A DNA stretch of 64,000 nt from Trichoplax adhaerens (Eukaryota > Placozoa > Uniplacotomia > Trichoplacea > Trichoplacidae), in assembly GCF_000150275.1 (NCBI RefSeq), contig NW_002060948.1, positions 4,497,204 through 4,561,203 of the forward strand. The letters are read 5' to 3'. The notes under the pieces were generated by a model that was not told the DNA's origin, ran no database searches, and was given only the letters and a program-made list of their open reading frames with translations. Below, in pieces: positions 51,857-64,000 of this stretch. Made by a program: the position numbers and the translations under genes. Within the stretch, counting starts at the first letter, position 1, and every line of letters starts with the position of its first letter.

Positions 51857-54800
51857 TTAACTTATACTTATCCATCCTGTAATCAGATTGATTAGTATCG
51901 ATATAAATATTATCTATAAGTACTTCCATTCGTAGCTGTGCATTACGCAACAACAATTAGAGATAGATATCTCTGTATCAATCTATTATAAACCATACAA
52001 AAGGAAATACCTTAAAATAGCTTATAGTATGGTGGCAGGTATCGCAGTATATATTAGATAATCCGCAATATCGAAATGGAGTATCCTTAAAATGATTTCT
52101 CATCGCTCGATAGCAACATTTTCTTATCTTGCAATTAATACTACTTTAAAATTATTTTAAGTGATTATTACATATTACTTTTCCATAGAAAAGGGTTGCT
52201 TGCGCTGACACTGCATTCTGTGTCCTGTTGAAATATATTGACGGTATGAAATACGGAAGCTAATATTCTATTATAATAATTATTTATACGAATTTATTTC
52301 AGATTTTCAGGTGTATATTTCGGACTAAATAAAATTAAAAAAAAATAAGGCTGTATCTCTAATTCTGGATATCTGATGCAAAATAAGCACTTTGATCTCT
52401 CGGAAGTGCTGTATAATTTGCGATATAGTTACTTTCTCTTTTAATTTGTTTGTTTGTTTCAAAGATATCTAAATTTTATTAGTGCAATTAACGAGCCATC
52501 AAATTAGTATTGCAAGATATCGTAGCACTTAATATAAAGCTATTTTTCAGGTCAAATTATAACAATGGCAAATAAAGCATCAAAATTTCATTATAATTAA
52601 TTTTAATTAAATATACAGTATCATTTTTAGTTAAGAGGACTACCTACTGTACTATACATGCATGTTAAGATCGAAAGTAAAAACTTTAGCTAGATAATGT
52701 TGCTATCGTATTATTGTTCAGTCATAAATTATGTTGTTATAGGTAGTAGAGGCTTCAATGTACTGCCAGGTGCAACATCTGTTGACTGCTCTACTTCCCT
52801 ATTATTAACTGATTAAAAATTAATTAAGTAAATCATAATGTACGAGTATAACAATTTTGTTACTGTTCTCGTACAAATAAATCTATCTTTCTACCATAAT
52901 ATTACCAGTAAATTCTTTAAAATTTATGGCCAATTGATAGCCAATGGATGAGTATGTTGCTTAAAGGAATTCCTAGGTGATTACGTAAAATTCTTCTAGT
53001 ATAGCTACTTTAACGGATATTTTTAAGCTGCTGCAATGATGCAACTACTATTGAGATTAATTAAAGTGCGTTTGATTGCTGTAATAATTATATTATTACT
53101 GATACCGATTTTAAATGAAATGTGCTTATTACTTCTTTTCAGTCAGATATAAGTCGAATAAGCCGAACTTTTTTCAAGAAATTTAAATACCTACCTTACA
53201 TTGTCTTTGTAAACTATTTAAGATATTGTCTGCATAACTTATAAATCGTATTATACCGTCTTATTTTTCATACAGCTGAGAAAACTTTTATGCGAGTCCG
53301 AATTTTAATAATTTTATTTATTATTTTCTTGATGTTGTATCATTTTGTTCTCCTCTTAATATAAAAAGTTAATACAAAACGTTTATACTGTAGCGTAGCA
53401 TTTTTCATTAGCGATTTATGGATTTGTGTTTATTGCACTTTTAGAGAAAATATACTGCCGGTAGTATTTATCTCCATTGCTAAAAATTTCGACTTGGCTT
53501 ATTAGATAAAATACCGATACCGCGACAATCATTTACTAATATAAGCGTATGTTATTTCAGGTAGCAGCTATAATTATCAAATAATTAATGTATCATGCAA
53601 TTTTTTTTCTTGACTGTTATTATTGATCAATGAAGATATCGTAGCGAAGATGAGTTTGAAGGTTTAGTCATCTGTTTTCATTAATTTATTGCAAAGGTGT
53701 ATGATAATCAAGCGGCATCAAGCTATATATTATATTAATAAAGATTTAGAAGCTTTCTAGATATTTCCGTTTATATCTAGATTTGAGTTAAGGTTCATAG
53801 AAATTCTTATTCATGTTAAGCACGAACAGATTATTCATTGTTATATGCAGCAAGTACCGTAATTTGGTGGATACGTATACTGAATCTGACGCAGTTCCGG
53901 AGTCTATCAAAACCGTTCTAGTGATACATTACTAATAAATAGACTAATTTATTTCTGATATTAGATTATTGTTCATCAGCTATACCAGAATAACCTTACT
54001 TCAAGCTTAAGATTAATTTAGTTACTAAATTTTTTCATTAAGACCTCCAAACAACAGCAAAAGCAAATATTACCGAGAAGAGTAATATAGGCTGGGTTTT
54101 CGCCGCCCACATGAACGTATCATAATATAGTATTTGCTTTACCGTTTACTACGTGAATTCTGCAAAGCTCCTAGACCGATAAATCAAACGGTGTTGTTTG
54201 ATATCGTTAGAGCTGTTTTCTTTGTGAACAAGCAATAATGATTATGCTATCTAGCTCTTTTAGCAGTATCGATAATTATCTCTTGTCGGAAATTCTTTAA
54301 AATTTTTACAATATTGTCTTTACTTTTTATAACAGTTCCGACGTAATAATACATAATAATGAAAGGATATCTGAATTGACTGGTTTCGTAAATAAGAAAA
54401 CTTAAATACAAGAAAACACATTGTGATCCATTGGGATTACTGATAAATAAGATATCTATAAAACTGCTGTTTTACGTTGTATTGGAGGCAGAAGTATTCC
54501 ATATCGGTACTTTTCTACAGCATTAGCGAATATGATTAAGATTAGCATTTACAGCATTTATCATTTCAAGAAACTGGGTTGAATTGACGGTAGTTTCGTT
54601 TGGTTTTTACTTATTGATAATTACATCTTTACATGCCTTGCCTGATAGCAAAGTCAGCAGATAAAGTGTACGAAGTAGCTCATGTGTTCATTAATGTATA
54701 ACTGTTACTTAACTCAACTTGCCTAATCTAAACTAATTAGATTACCCTAGATAAGTAACAATAACTGAGAAATGTACTTTCGGAATCTTCTAAGTATATC

Positions 54801-55204
54801 TTTATTCTACAAAATACAAATCTAATTTAATATTCAAAATCAATCATTTAGTTAGCTTTTTTGGCCATAAAACCGGTTTACGATGTGCGATATATTTCGA
54901 CCAATAAGGCATCGTGAATACTTTAAATTATTCCTAGTCTAATCCAATGAATTTGTAATATTACTATAGATTAACTTTTTGTTTACCCTAGCTTATAATT
55001 AACAAGGATCCATATTGAATTTACCATAGACAATTCATATACCATATTCAGTATAATTTAACCTGTATTAGGAACAGGTTTGTATCGGCTATATTAAGTC
55101 ATAAAATAATTCATGCACATATCCAAATTAATAACTATCTTCACGTGATACATTTACATGTCTAAATTAAGTAAGATATCATTCATTACGGTAGATTCAC
55201 TACC
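51857..55204. other. intergenic; includes duplicated upstream segment and lost ectodomain of the copy
   Basis: AT-rich DNA. By comparison with the intact gene, the ectodomain of the broken copy should lie between about 53.3 and 55.2 kb, but no somatomedin B or other ectodomain remnant is readable. Only the upstream flank (52758-52956) is recognisable. Confidence 0.45.
52758..52956 (+). repeat. upstream segment of tandem duplication, copy 2
   Basis: Imperfect copy of about 48912-49080, recognisable by GCCAGGTGCAACATCTGTTGACTG, TACCAGTAAATTC and GGCCAATTGATAGCCAATGG in the same order. It shows that the duplication carried upstream DNA together with the receptor. Confidence 0.45.
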
Positions 55205-56095
55205 GTGACAATAACACTAGACACTATAGACGATATTATAATATATATTTGTATTGGCAAACGACATAAAATACCTTTACTCAGAACTATATTCAAAATA
55301 GCATCTTATTCAGGGTATTCTATATCGATTGGGGGATTTGCATTTATCTTCATTACTTATTGCTTACTTCCCGAATTACGAAAATGTCTAGGTAAATGTG
55401 TCCTAAGCTTATCGTTCTCCTTTTTCTTCATGTATATCTTATTAATTGCTACAGAAATAGTGAAACCATTAAATTTAAAAAGATAATGTTTTACGGACTA
55501 TCTGTATCGCCGTCGCAGTAATAACTCATTGTTTATATTTGAATTGATTTGCTTGGATGAATGTATTAACATACGATATGTATATCAGTTTTAGTAAGTT
55601 TCGTATTACATCTCAAAGTAAAGAAACAATTATAAGATACTGTATTTATAATTGGCTTCTACTAGTGACTGTAAAGATAATATTAGTAATATTAGATAGA
55701 CTTGATACTTTAAGAACTGATTATGGCCAAGCAGAATCTCGATGTTGGATTGGTAATTCTTCGATAATCCTATACGTTGCTGTTATTCAAAAACGTATTA
55801 TAGCTTTGATAAATTGTTTCTTATACATTACGGAAGTTGTTAATATTTATCGAACACGTACAAAGGCCAATAAGTTAGGTGAAAGGCATGATGGCAGTAT
55901 TTCCGATTGTAAACTTTATTTATCTATGATAATAGTTGTTGGAGTTACATGATCTATTGATATGGTAGCTAATATTAAAGTTATGGTCTATTTGTGGTAT
56001 TTAACTCGATATTGAACAATTTACAGGGCATAGTTATAGCATTGGCATTTTTATGTAATTGACGAGTGAGTAATAGTCATCGCAAGTTAATACAT
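55205..56095 (+). pseudogene. broken tandem copy of the somatomedin-B 7TM receptor (membrane core only)
   Basis: Runs parallel to the intact gene from just before TM1 (RTIFKIASYSGYSISIGGFA) through GKCVLSLS, LTYDMYISF, SRCWIGNSS, IYRTRTKA and SDCKLYLSMIIVVGVT to NNLQG and RVSN. Damage is clear: the frame is lost after PLNLKR at about 55486; a TGA at 55545-55547 replaces a Cys codon in TM3; a TGA at 55950-55952 replaces the TM6 Trp; another shift follows near 56010; and a further TGA lies in the last helix. No ectodomain is attached. Several helices stay recognisable, so the decay is not very old. It cannot make a full receptor. Confidence 0.85.
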
Positions 56096-58147
56096 GAAAT
56101 TATAGGCATAAATTTCACCTTGAATGTCATAGAATTTGGTAGTTTAACGAAATCAACTTCTCTAGCAATAGTCCAAAAAAACCTTTTCATGAATATTGAA
56201 GTATCATTATCTTAGAAAGCTGAGAAGAATATTAAAAGGAAATCTGATATTTAATACTTTGGGAGATTGCCGTATAGAGACTTTTACGAAGTAACTAATA
56301 ACAGATCACATTAATCAATAAAATGTTATAATTAAGTAAGATAGAAACTGTTGATGTTCAGATATATTTTACGCCTACCAATTTAAGCGGAAATTCTATG
56401 ATGAATCGCTTTTAGGAATTGCAATCACTAAGATAAGTTAAATTTAGTTATAATATTTACAATAAAATTACTATAAGCACCGTTCATTTACGTAGTCATA
56501 ATATCAATGCTCTGTCTATTTTAAAATTAGTACTATGGTAAAATATGAAAATATACGGTACGTTATGTTACATTATCGCATTCGAAACTGATTTTAATAA
56601 ACTTGAGATATCACTCCTGGTATCATATTCTTTAACTCATAAAATATTTCCTCTATTGTTCGTATATTATTATTACTAAAGCAGATGTCTATAATGATAA
56701 ACTAATTTAATCGCCAGAGCTATGACTTTCAAAAAACAATTTATCTCGTTGCCTTAGTCACAAGGAAGTTATCAGAAATGATTACAATGCTAGTAGAACT
56801 AATAATATTAATGATGTTAATGACTATTATAGGTTTTCAGATGAAGAATTTTATAGCATTATCTACAGGCAGTTTAGGGTACTCGTATCAAATAATTACT
56901 GTCGAAATTAATTAAAAATCAACATTAGCAAAGTCGACTATAAGCTTAACTAATTCTACGCTGCTTCATTTATCTCAATAAATATTGGATTAGATATACG
57001 AAAAATCCGACATTTATTTTGCATCGTAGCCATCTTTTTGTTAGTCTGAAGTATATAATTTCGCTAGGGGTATTATTGCACTTATATTTATGCTAAGAAC
57101 AACTGAACATTCCATTTCAATCTACTGTCCTTTTCTTAGAGGTTCTATTTTCATATTAGTAGCGGAAAGGTAGCTTTTTGTTAATAAATTTTTGATTTTA
57201 TAGCCGAAAATTGATTATCTTATACGTCGATTAAAGAACCGAACGAAATTTTATCCCGAGCACGAACTGAATATTTGGCAATTACATAGATTTTACAATA
57301 AGAAGACAAAAATCCGAATAACTGTAACTGTAGATATGTTTATTACACCCCAACGAATTTTATGCTGAATAGACTATACGAGAACTTGCTTAGAGTTTAG
57401 GTTATACAAACTGTATATTGTCCCTGTTTAATAATGCAAGATTAAGATCGCTATTTTATTTATTCATACTTTAAATATGTATCGTGCAGTGTATCAAGTA
57501 CACGTAGAATTTAGTAATCAAAAACCTAGAATTGACTAGTGATGACACGGATTTAACCAGCCTTTCATTTCGAAACATTAATAATAATACTTTGATTTTT
57601 TCCAGTAAGGGATAAATGATTAAAAAATAAGTCCTAAAATATAAAATATTTATCCTTCGTAATAATTTCAAAACTTCCGAACAATACATAAGCTTACAAT
57701 TAGAAGAAATTGATTTTGGATTTAAGTGAAAATGATAGTAAACCATGTTAAGGCTAATCTCAATTAGCTACTTTATTTTAATATCTTTAAAGGAATGATT
57801 CTTAGTTATCATCCTGAAAACAAAATTATTCTGCTGAAAAAGTTACCATATCCCAGATATACGAGTGTAGAATGTAAAAATTAAAAAATTTTCCCAAAAT
57901 TTAAGACGTAGGTTGTTTATAAATCAGACTTGCTACAACACTAAACTGACGCGTATTGTGTTTTAATTGATAACCGCTAATGTAATGAAGTAAGGGTGTG
58001 CGATGTAAAAATGCCTAAATAACTATTAGACGCAAATAATTTATAATCTATCAAATTTCTCATTGTCCATGATTTTATAGCAATTATTACAGTCAAATTT
58101 ATGGAGAATTTTATTTGATGACTATCTGCTACTATAATTTCAAAGTA
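56096..58147. other. intergenic, no gene seen
   Basis: AT-rich DNA between the broken receptor copy and the 3' end of the modular secreted gene. The 91-codon open frame at 57471-57746 (minus) has only AT-driven composition and no motif. Confidence 0.5.
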
Positions 58148-58153
58148 TTTATT
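58148..58153 (-). terminator. AATAAA overlapping the stop codon of the modular gene
   Basis: On the minus strand the stop reads TAA followed at once by ATAAATAC, so a polyadenylation hexamer begins in the stop codon. It may be used for a very short 3' UTR or may be incidental in AT-rich DNA. Confidence 0.3.
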
Positions 58154-61100
58154 TAACTAGTGGCTGGTAGAACATTTTGACCGAACTGACCAACAAAATT
58201 ACCACGTGGAGAATAATGAGCTACTAAATAGACGTTATTTCCAATAATGCTTCGGCCGCAACCTATGTGTGTAGTAGATTTCCATATCAGTTGTGTAAAA
58301 TGTTTTGCCGCAGAAATGAATGAAGGCGACGAAAAATCATAGTTAGCGACCTCGCTATACCATATGCCAACCATTTGTGTAACATTAGCGGTAGAAGGAT
58401 TGGCAAAATCTCCGTGATAGAGATTTTCGCCGTGAACAGTATCACTTGGATACATACTGCCAGTAGCTATAAGTTGATTTGCCCAAATTTCTGCAGATAT
58501 TTGGAGCGGAGTTAACCATTGAAGGTCTGGAACACCATGTATGCGACGTAATCGGTTGTGCTCGTTCAAGCAGTCTTGCTGATAGGGTAGTAAATTTATT
58601 GGAGCTGTAAATTTTGGAATTGAAATGTGTTATGTAGGTTGGGTAACAAAGTAACTTTATTACGTTCAGATAATATATCTATAGCGAAATTTTAATCAAT
58701 CTATTTAATTATTTACCTGAGGTGATAGTATCTATTCGTAATTGAAGCGTTTACATATGATAAAATTTGATAAAAGATTTTCTTATTAGAATTCAACTAA
58801 TTCAACTGCGGCTTCCAAACATAATGATTTAATTTACTTTGTAGAGCGTCTAATGTATATTAAAAAACTGTTTTGAATACCTGTAGTATAATATGAAGCA
58901 TTAAATCCACGACCTTGGTTGTAGTTGTCGGAATGAAAAACGATTAATAAGCGATTTGAGGAGGACGTTATTGAGGAAGGAATGTAAGTATCACATAAAG
59001 ACTTTAGTAGTAGACTTTGAGCAGTTTCTCCATCGTAAACATTTATCCAGTCTTTGGAACAATTGGACGTAGTTGACGCTTGGATTTCCATAAAGTTCCA
59101 TACTAATGTAATAACATGATTAGCGGGAGCTCTGATGAGGTATTGACAATCGATATTCAGTGGGTATAGACCAGGATAGTTAGGACTCATAATAATCCCT
59201 GCAGAGGAGTTATAGTCCGCATTGCAGATATCCACTGACACAGCTGTTACACGTGATAGCACAAACCAGAAGTAAATACCGGGGAAATTAAAAATATCAG
59301 TTACTATATAACGTAATCGTAGGTAAATTGAGAATGAGATAGAATTATATGTTGTATATTTTCAGAATTAAGTACCGATACTACAGTATTTGCAGTATTA
59401 GTACTCCGATTTATTTGCAACAGATCCATCAATGCAAAGCCGTAATGATATTATTAATATGACATATTCCAAGTTAGATATTCTATCAGTTAGCCGTTCA
59501 TTTAGCAGAAGCCTAGATATCAGCCTATAACTAGTCTATTTGAAAAGCACTTACTCTCGTATCGGAAATGAAATCCTTTCATTTCTGTATCCCCATCGGT
59601 CGTGAATTCAAAGGTAAGAACAGATCTTGACGATAGGATAGAAGGAGGGAATTTTTTACCGCATGCTTTCAGTAGTCGTGCAGCACTCATATGACTGTCA
59701 TCATATATTGAAATGAAGTCGTACATACAACCATTGGAAGGTTCTAACTCGAAATCTATCCAATTAATTTTCAAGCGTTGATTTGATGAAGTAAATATTT
59801 TAAATACGCAAAAGCTGAAGGTAGAATATTTTAACGGATATCCTGGACTTTTTATTTCCCCAGATGTTTGATGAATATTGGTTCCGCAAATAGCAGATGA
59901 TGCAGTTGGAACTAGCGTCGGATCAGAAGTAACAGGAACTGTTAAAAAACATGAATCAAAGACGTTGAAGATTTTAGTCCAGTTGCAAATACGTACAGAA
60001 GTAAAAATTAGTGTCATTTATGCCTATAAATCACGCCATGAATAAAATAAGAATCACATATTAGTACAGATGTGGTAATCTTCTGAAGTGAATGCATGCA
60101 AATAACTATTCTCTATACTATTGTTCATATTTCATTCTTGATAGCAGCTTTTAAATGCAATTTTAACATTTCTATGTTTTTCTTATAACCTTTTGTCACA
60201 TTGTAGCAATTTACCTCCCACATAATTTGCTAGAAAACCTTTTCTGGTTTCACTTTCATCGGTATGAAACTGTAAGATAAGAGTATTTTCTGTTGATGCT
60301 ATTGCATTTGGAGGGGGTGTTCGTTCGCAAAATCTGCCCAATTTTGTCTGATTACTACGACCAACAACATCATATATAGTCAGACTATCGAATCCACATT
60401 GATAATCATCTTCGATAGCAAAATCTTGCCATGTTAAATTTATTTTGTAATTCGATGGAAGTTGAATTGTCATGTTACAATCTAATAAATTATCGTAATT
60501 GGATGGATAATTTTTACTGGCAATAGCGCCACTAATTGATGTAAATATTCTATTGCAGTAACCTATAACGATACAATAATTTCGTATTATTTCATCTGAC
60601 ATAATTGTGATTAGTATAAAATACGAAAAACTTACTTGCTGTCGTTAATGTTTCACAATTAATTCCAGAAAAATTAGGAATACAATGACAAGTGTAGCCG
60701 GTGGTATAATTATACTCACAGGTACCGCCATTTTGACATGGATTTGAATTACACGGAGGTGATACTATTTATACAATAAGAATTGAAATCAGAAAGTTCA
60801 AATTTGGCATTGAATTTCAGAAATTAAATAGCAGTGAAATTAAAAAGAGTAGTATCATTGAGAGCGTTTGAAATTTTTAAGAGCATGTATACTTGCTACG
60901 GTCATCACGGGAAATGGTCAATCACGGAAATTATATTTAAATCTTCAGTTTTTACTATTTTTATATCATCCTATGTGGTGAAAAGTTTCACTTCAAATGA
61001 TATAACTTCCATTTGCATCTTTAGCTACTCTAAAGTAATATGAAAGATATCCAAAATAATTACTAGTATACGTGTAAGCTTACATTTATCGTAAATCTGT

Positions 61101-63987
61101 AATTTGACAGGCAAAACGTGTTGTTCAAGACACAAAACTTCTAGTCCATAAGATCGATTCATATACGATTGATGCAATACGCTAATGCTATACTAAGGCA
61201 TAAAAACTTAAATCTTAATGGCCTTAAAGAAGACAATGCATATGAAAGTCATATTATTTAATGTGGGATTTTTCATCGTATAAGTTGATATAAAAAGCAT
61301 AAGCAGCTTAAAGTTCAAATATGATTCCCGTGATTGACCGTAACATATGCGATTACATATTCATTACCTTAAAACTTTGGGGTTTGGACTAGAAAGTAAC
61401 TTTATTGATTGATATTTTCTTACCAGTTGAATAATGGAGCTCAAAACCTTTTGCAGTTACTGATGTATCGGACAAGAACGAAACGATAACTTGATTAGAC
61501 ATGGAATATTGAAAACTAGGTAAAGCAGTTCCGCAAAGGGGAGGAAAAGTTATCGTCGTTCCATTGCTATTTTTATCGAAAATTGTCAACGAATCGTATG
61601 GGCAGTTTGGTTCATATTCCAAATCGAAATGCTTCCAGTTTAATTTCACCACAGAATTTGGATCAACTAGGATGGTATAGCTGCAGTCATTGTTGTTTGG
61701 ATAATTGCTTGGATAATTCTGACTTGAAATTATACCAGTAGGTGTTAAAAATGTGGTATCACAACTACTCCCTACTTGATCATCAAAATAAAAGTAATTG
61801 AGGTTATCATCAATGTTATATTACTTTAGACTATTTTAAATTAAGATTACTTTATATCGAATTGATAGTGTACCCGATTTCGTATTTGCTTTTTGAATAC
61901 ATAATGATAAGAAGCATCTTTTATTTTGTAAACTACTTCCAGCACATTCTTTTCCGCCATTGGATGGAGGTGGGCTAGTACAGCTTCTAGATCGTTGTCT
62001 GACACCAAATCCACAACTTGCGCTGCATTTTGTCCATCTTGACCACTTGCTCCATTGTCCATCTGTACTTGAAGATTCGTATGCCCCAAGTATAGAGAAG
62101 ATGCGATTCCAATAAATTTATGAACTAATTGCGGTTATAAGCGCTCATGCATATATTGTTGTTTAATTAAAATGAATTAATTTAAGTCGTACCATTCATA
62201 TCTATCGGTCGATAGACTAGTTTGAATCCAAGCCTTTCAATTGAATCATCGGTAGCAAAATGGAGTAAGGCGGTATTGTGCGATGTAATAATCGAGTCAG
62301 GAATTTGATTTCCACAATAACTTCCAATTAATTTGGATCTGGTAGATGCACCATCGTATATGTTTAAATAATCAGCTGAACATTCTGTATCATATTTCTC
62401 GATATCAATTGATTGAAAATCAATTTTGATTTTATAACCACGTGGAACTTCTAAAGTTTCTAACCAATCTATGTTTCGGTAATATTTTTTGGTAATAGGA
62501 TCAATTGGACTGTGAATAGTAACCGTTGAGCCTAGGAAAACAAACAGAAACAAGAATGTACCAAATTTGATAGAAAGGATCAGTCGATATAAACAATTGA
62601 GGTACTTACCCACACATGGAATTGTTGCCCCACATTCTTCCGATTGTAATTCTTCCCCTTGGCAATCCTTGCCATTACGCTGACGTGGAGGATTACTACA
62701 AGTTCTGCGACGAATACGTCTACCTCCTTTACCACAAGATCGCGAACAAGATGACCAATTTTCCCATGATGACCATACCCCATCCATATCTATTGGTTTC
62801 CAAAGCATTGATTAACAGACGAAAGTCCGATTAAGATCAGATAATGGCTATCAATTATGATTATTTTGCCTCTAATGCAAATGTATTCTTTTAATTGGAT
62901 TGAATATAATTATGATTAGTTATTGTGGCAAAAAAAATATCCTGGCAAAGAGCTAAATTTTCTTATGGACTATCTAAATTGCTTCAATAACCCACCTGGG
63001 CATTCGCTATAAGAGCAATTGACTGTCTTATACCAGGGTTCGTTACTGCAACCGGATATGTTGAGACAGAATCGATAAATAACCTTACGGCATTTGAAAT
63101 CACACGCTTTGTAATATTGCCAATCACTCCATCCTTGCGTGTCATTGACTGTTCATTTATTAAAATAAAAGTTCAGTATAGAACCAAAAGAAATATAATA
63201 CTGCAAATTGGTGTAAAATTTAATTGCGTTTGATATACACTATGCACATATTAAATTAGCTTTTTATGCAAATATTGTCGCTATTTGAAAAGAGTCTACA
63301 AAGAAGTTAAATAACTATGTGTAATGAACTACAGAATTCTGGTAGCGGTAACTGCGCCTACGGCACTCAATTGGTAGAATATAAGTATTGGCTGACTTAG
63401 ATTCTAAATCATAAAGAGAAAAATGGATATAAAATTTTAGGAGGGCATGTTCAGTTTACGTTTCATATCGGTAACTTGAAATAATTTTGCCACTTATTCC
63501 GTGATTTCAAATTTTTAGTTCATTTCAACTTTGTTTACTTATGTCGATAATATTATTTATAGACTAAGGTAACGTTTTCAATACTAGCTATTTGATCACT
63601 TTGTAATTCAATAGCACTACTATGAACATGAAATCTATTTGTAAATTTCTCTTATACTTGTCGTTAATAAGCGCTAATACTCTGCCAGCTTTTATTCCAA
63701 TTATGGTTGAGCGGTATTTATGGGGTACTATGCATGTAATATCTTATTACGGAAAAAATGGCTTACCATTGCATGCATATAAGGTTTTAACTTTGTCAAC
63801 ATCTCCTGAACTCAAGCCATTTCGTTGTCCAATTTTGACAAAACCAGGATCCCTTAATGGCTCCATAGTTTTATGCCCATTTTTACTATAAGCATATAGT
63901 TCATAATGCATGATGGAACCATAATCATATGGTTTATTTAAGCTGTCAACTTCACCGCGAGTGTNTTTTCGAAGTTCACCTCTTGCC
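58153..63987 (-). CDS. astacin-TSP1-CUB-EGF-CAP modular secreted protein, 5' end outside the window
   Basis: Likely an extracellular metalloprotease with a long interaction tail. Minus-strand exons, each about one domain, are: 63987-63767 astacin C-terminus ([13 protein letters not shown], the Met-turn; [16 protein letters not shown]); 63148-62996 TSP1-like ([15 protein letters not shown]); 62789-62610 TSP1 ([15 protein letters not shown]); 62531-62193 CUB; 62062-61874 TSP1 ([15 protein letters not shown]); 61771-61424 CUB; 60764-60636 EGF (CQNGGTC); 60562-60215, 59938-59555 and 59243-58881 CUB; 58604-58153 CAP. All junctions are phase 1, and every internal exon length is a multiple of three. 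The CAP part has [23 protein letters not shown] and [16 protein letters not shown], as in GAPR-1-type proteins. The zinc site (HExxH) and signal peptide would lie beyond the right edge. The nearest known layout is BMP1/tolloid (astacin, CUBs, EGFs), which has neither TSP1 nor CAP. Membership of the astacin exon rests on phase match and spacing. Confidence 0.85.
60765..61423 (-). other. intron of the modular gene
   Basis: The longest intron between identified tail exons other than the one preceding the astacin exon. The 69-codon plus-strand frame at 60834-61043 inside it has no motif and is taken as chance. Confidence 0.6.
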
Positions 63988-64000
63988 CTAAAATATAAAA

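Noticed and set aside
57471-57746. Minus-strand frame of 91 codons
   Set aside because: Leu/Ile/Tyr-rich composition expected from AT-rich DNA, with no motif or neighbouring exon.
61847-62089. Minus-strand frame starting [17 protein letters not shown]
   Set aside because: Wrong frame of the third TSP1 exon; the true frame reads [15 protein letters not shown] and matches the phase of its neighbours.
63622-63891. Plus-strand frame with a signal-peptide-like start
   Set aside because: It lies antisense to the astacin exon, which shows conserved SIMHY and IGQR motifs on the minus strand.

Overview
The window looks like a stretch of an early-branching animal nuclear genome, most likely a placozoan (Trichoplax/Hoilungia type). 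The evidence is AT-rich DNA, genes cut into many small exons by short GT-AG introns, several receptor genes with few or no introns, and a fully metazoan gene set: a RUN/PH lysosome-kinesin adaptor, an oxysterol-binding protein, enolase, 7TM receptors, and a secreted astacin/TSP1/CUB/EGF/CAP protein. No bacterial-style operon, tRNA, rRNA or CRISPR was seen. One N at 63965 points to a draft assembly. The placozoan assignment is inference from gene style and content, not from a search.

Left part (1-22 kb), housekeeping genes. A plus-strand PLEKHM2 (SKIP)-like gene enters from the left edge and stops at 5884. The stretch 5.9-10.4 kb has only unassigned exon-like fragments. A plus-strand OSBP-type gene runs from an acidic exon at 10446 to the stop at 16899, with a complete sterol/PI4P-transfer domain but no PH domain found upstream. 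It converges on a minus-strand enolase gene (18658-21978), which I could splice into a complete 16-exon reading frame of 444 codons including the stop.

Middle (22-49.6 kb), mostly non-coding. A dense TACTGTA/GTAC-rich repeat cluster with a 14-bp hairpin lies upstream of enolase. An intronless class A-like receptor (minus, 30590-31594) and a second, spliced class A-like receptor (plus, 43993-46000) stand isolated in AT-rich DNA, separated by a gap of about 12 kb with no supportable gene.

Right part (49.6-64 kb), membrane and extracellular genes. An intronless receptor with a somatomedin B domain and a class B/adhesion-Methuselah-like 7TM core (49613-51856) is followed by a broken tandem copy (55205-56095). 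The minus strand from 63987 to 58153 holds the 3' portion of a large secreted modular gene: astacin tail, TSP1, TSP1, CUB, TSP1, CUB, EGF, CUB, CUB, CUB, CAP. Every intron I could place is phase 1, so every internal exon can be moved as a unit. This architecture, a tolloid-like protease joined to a CAP domain, is the strongest candidate here for something undescribed.
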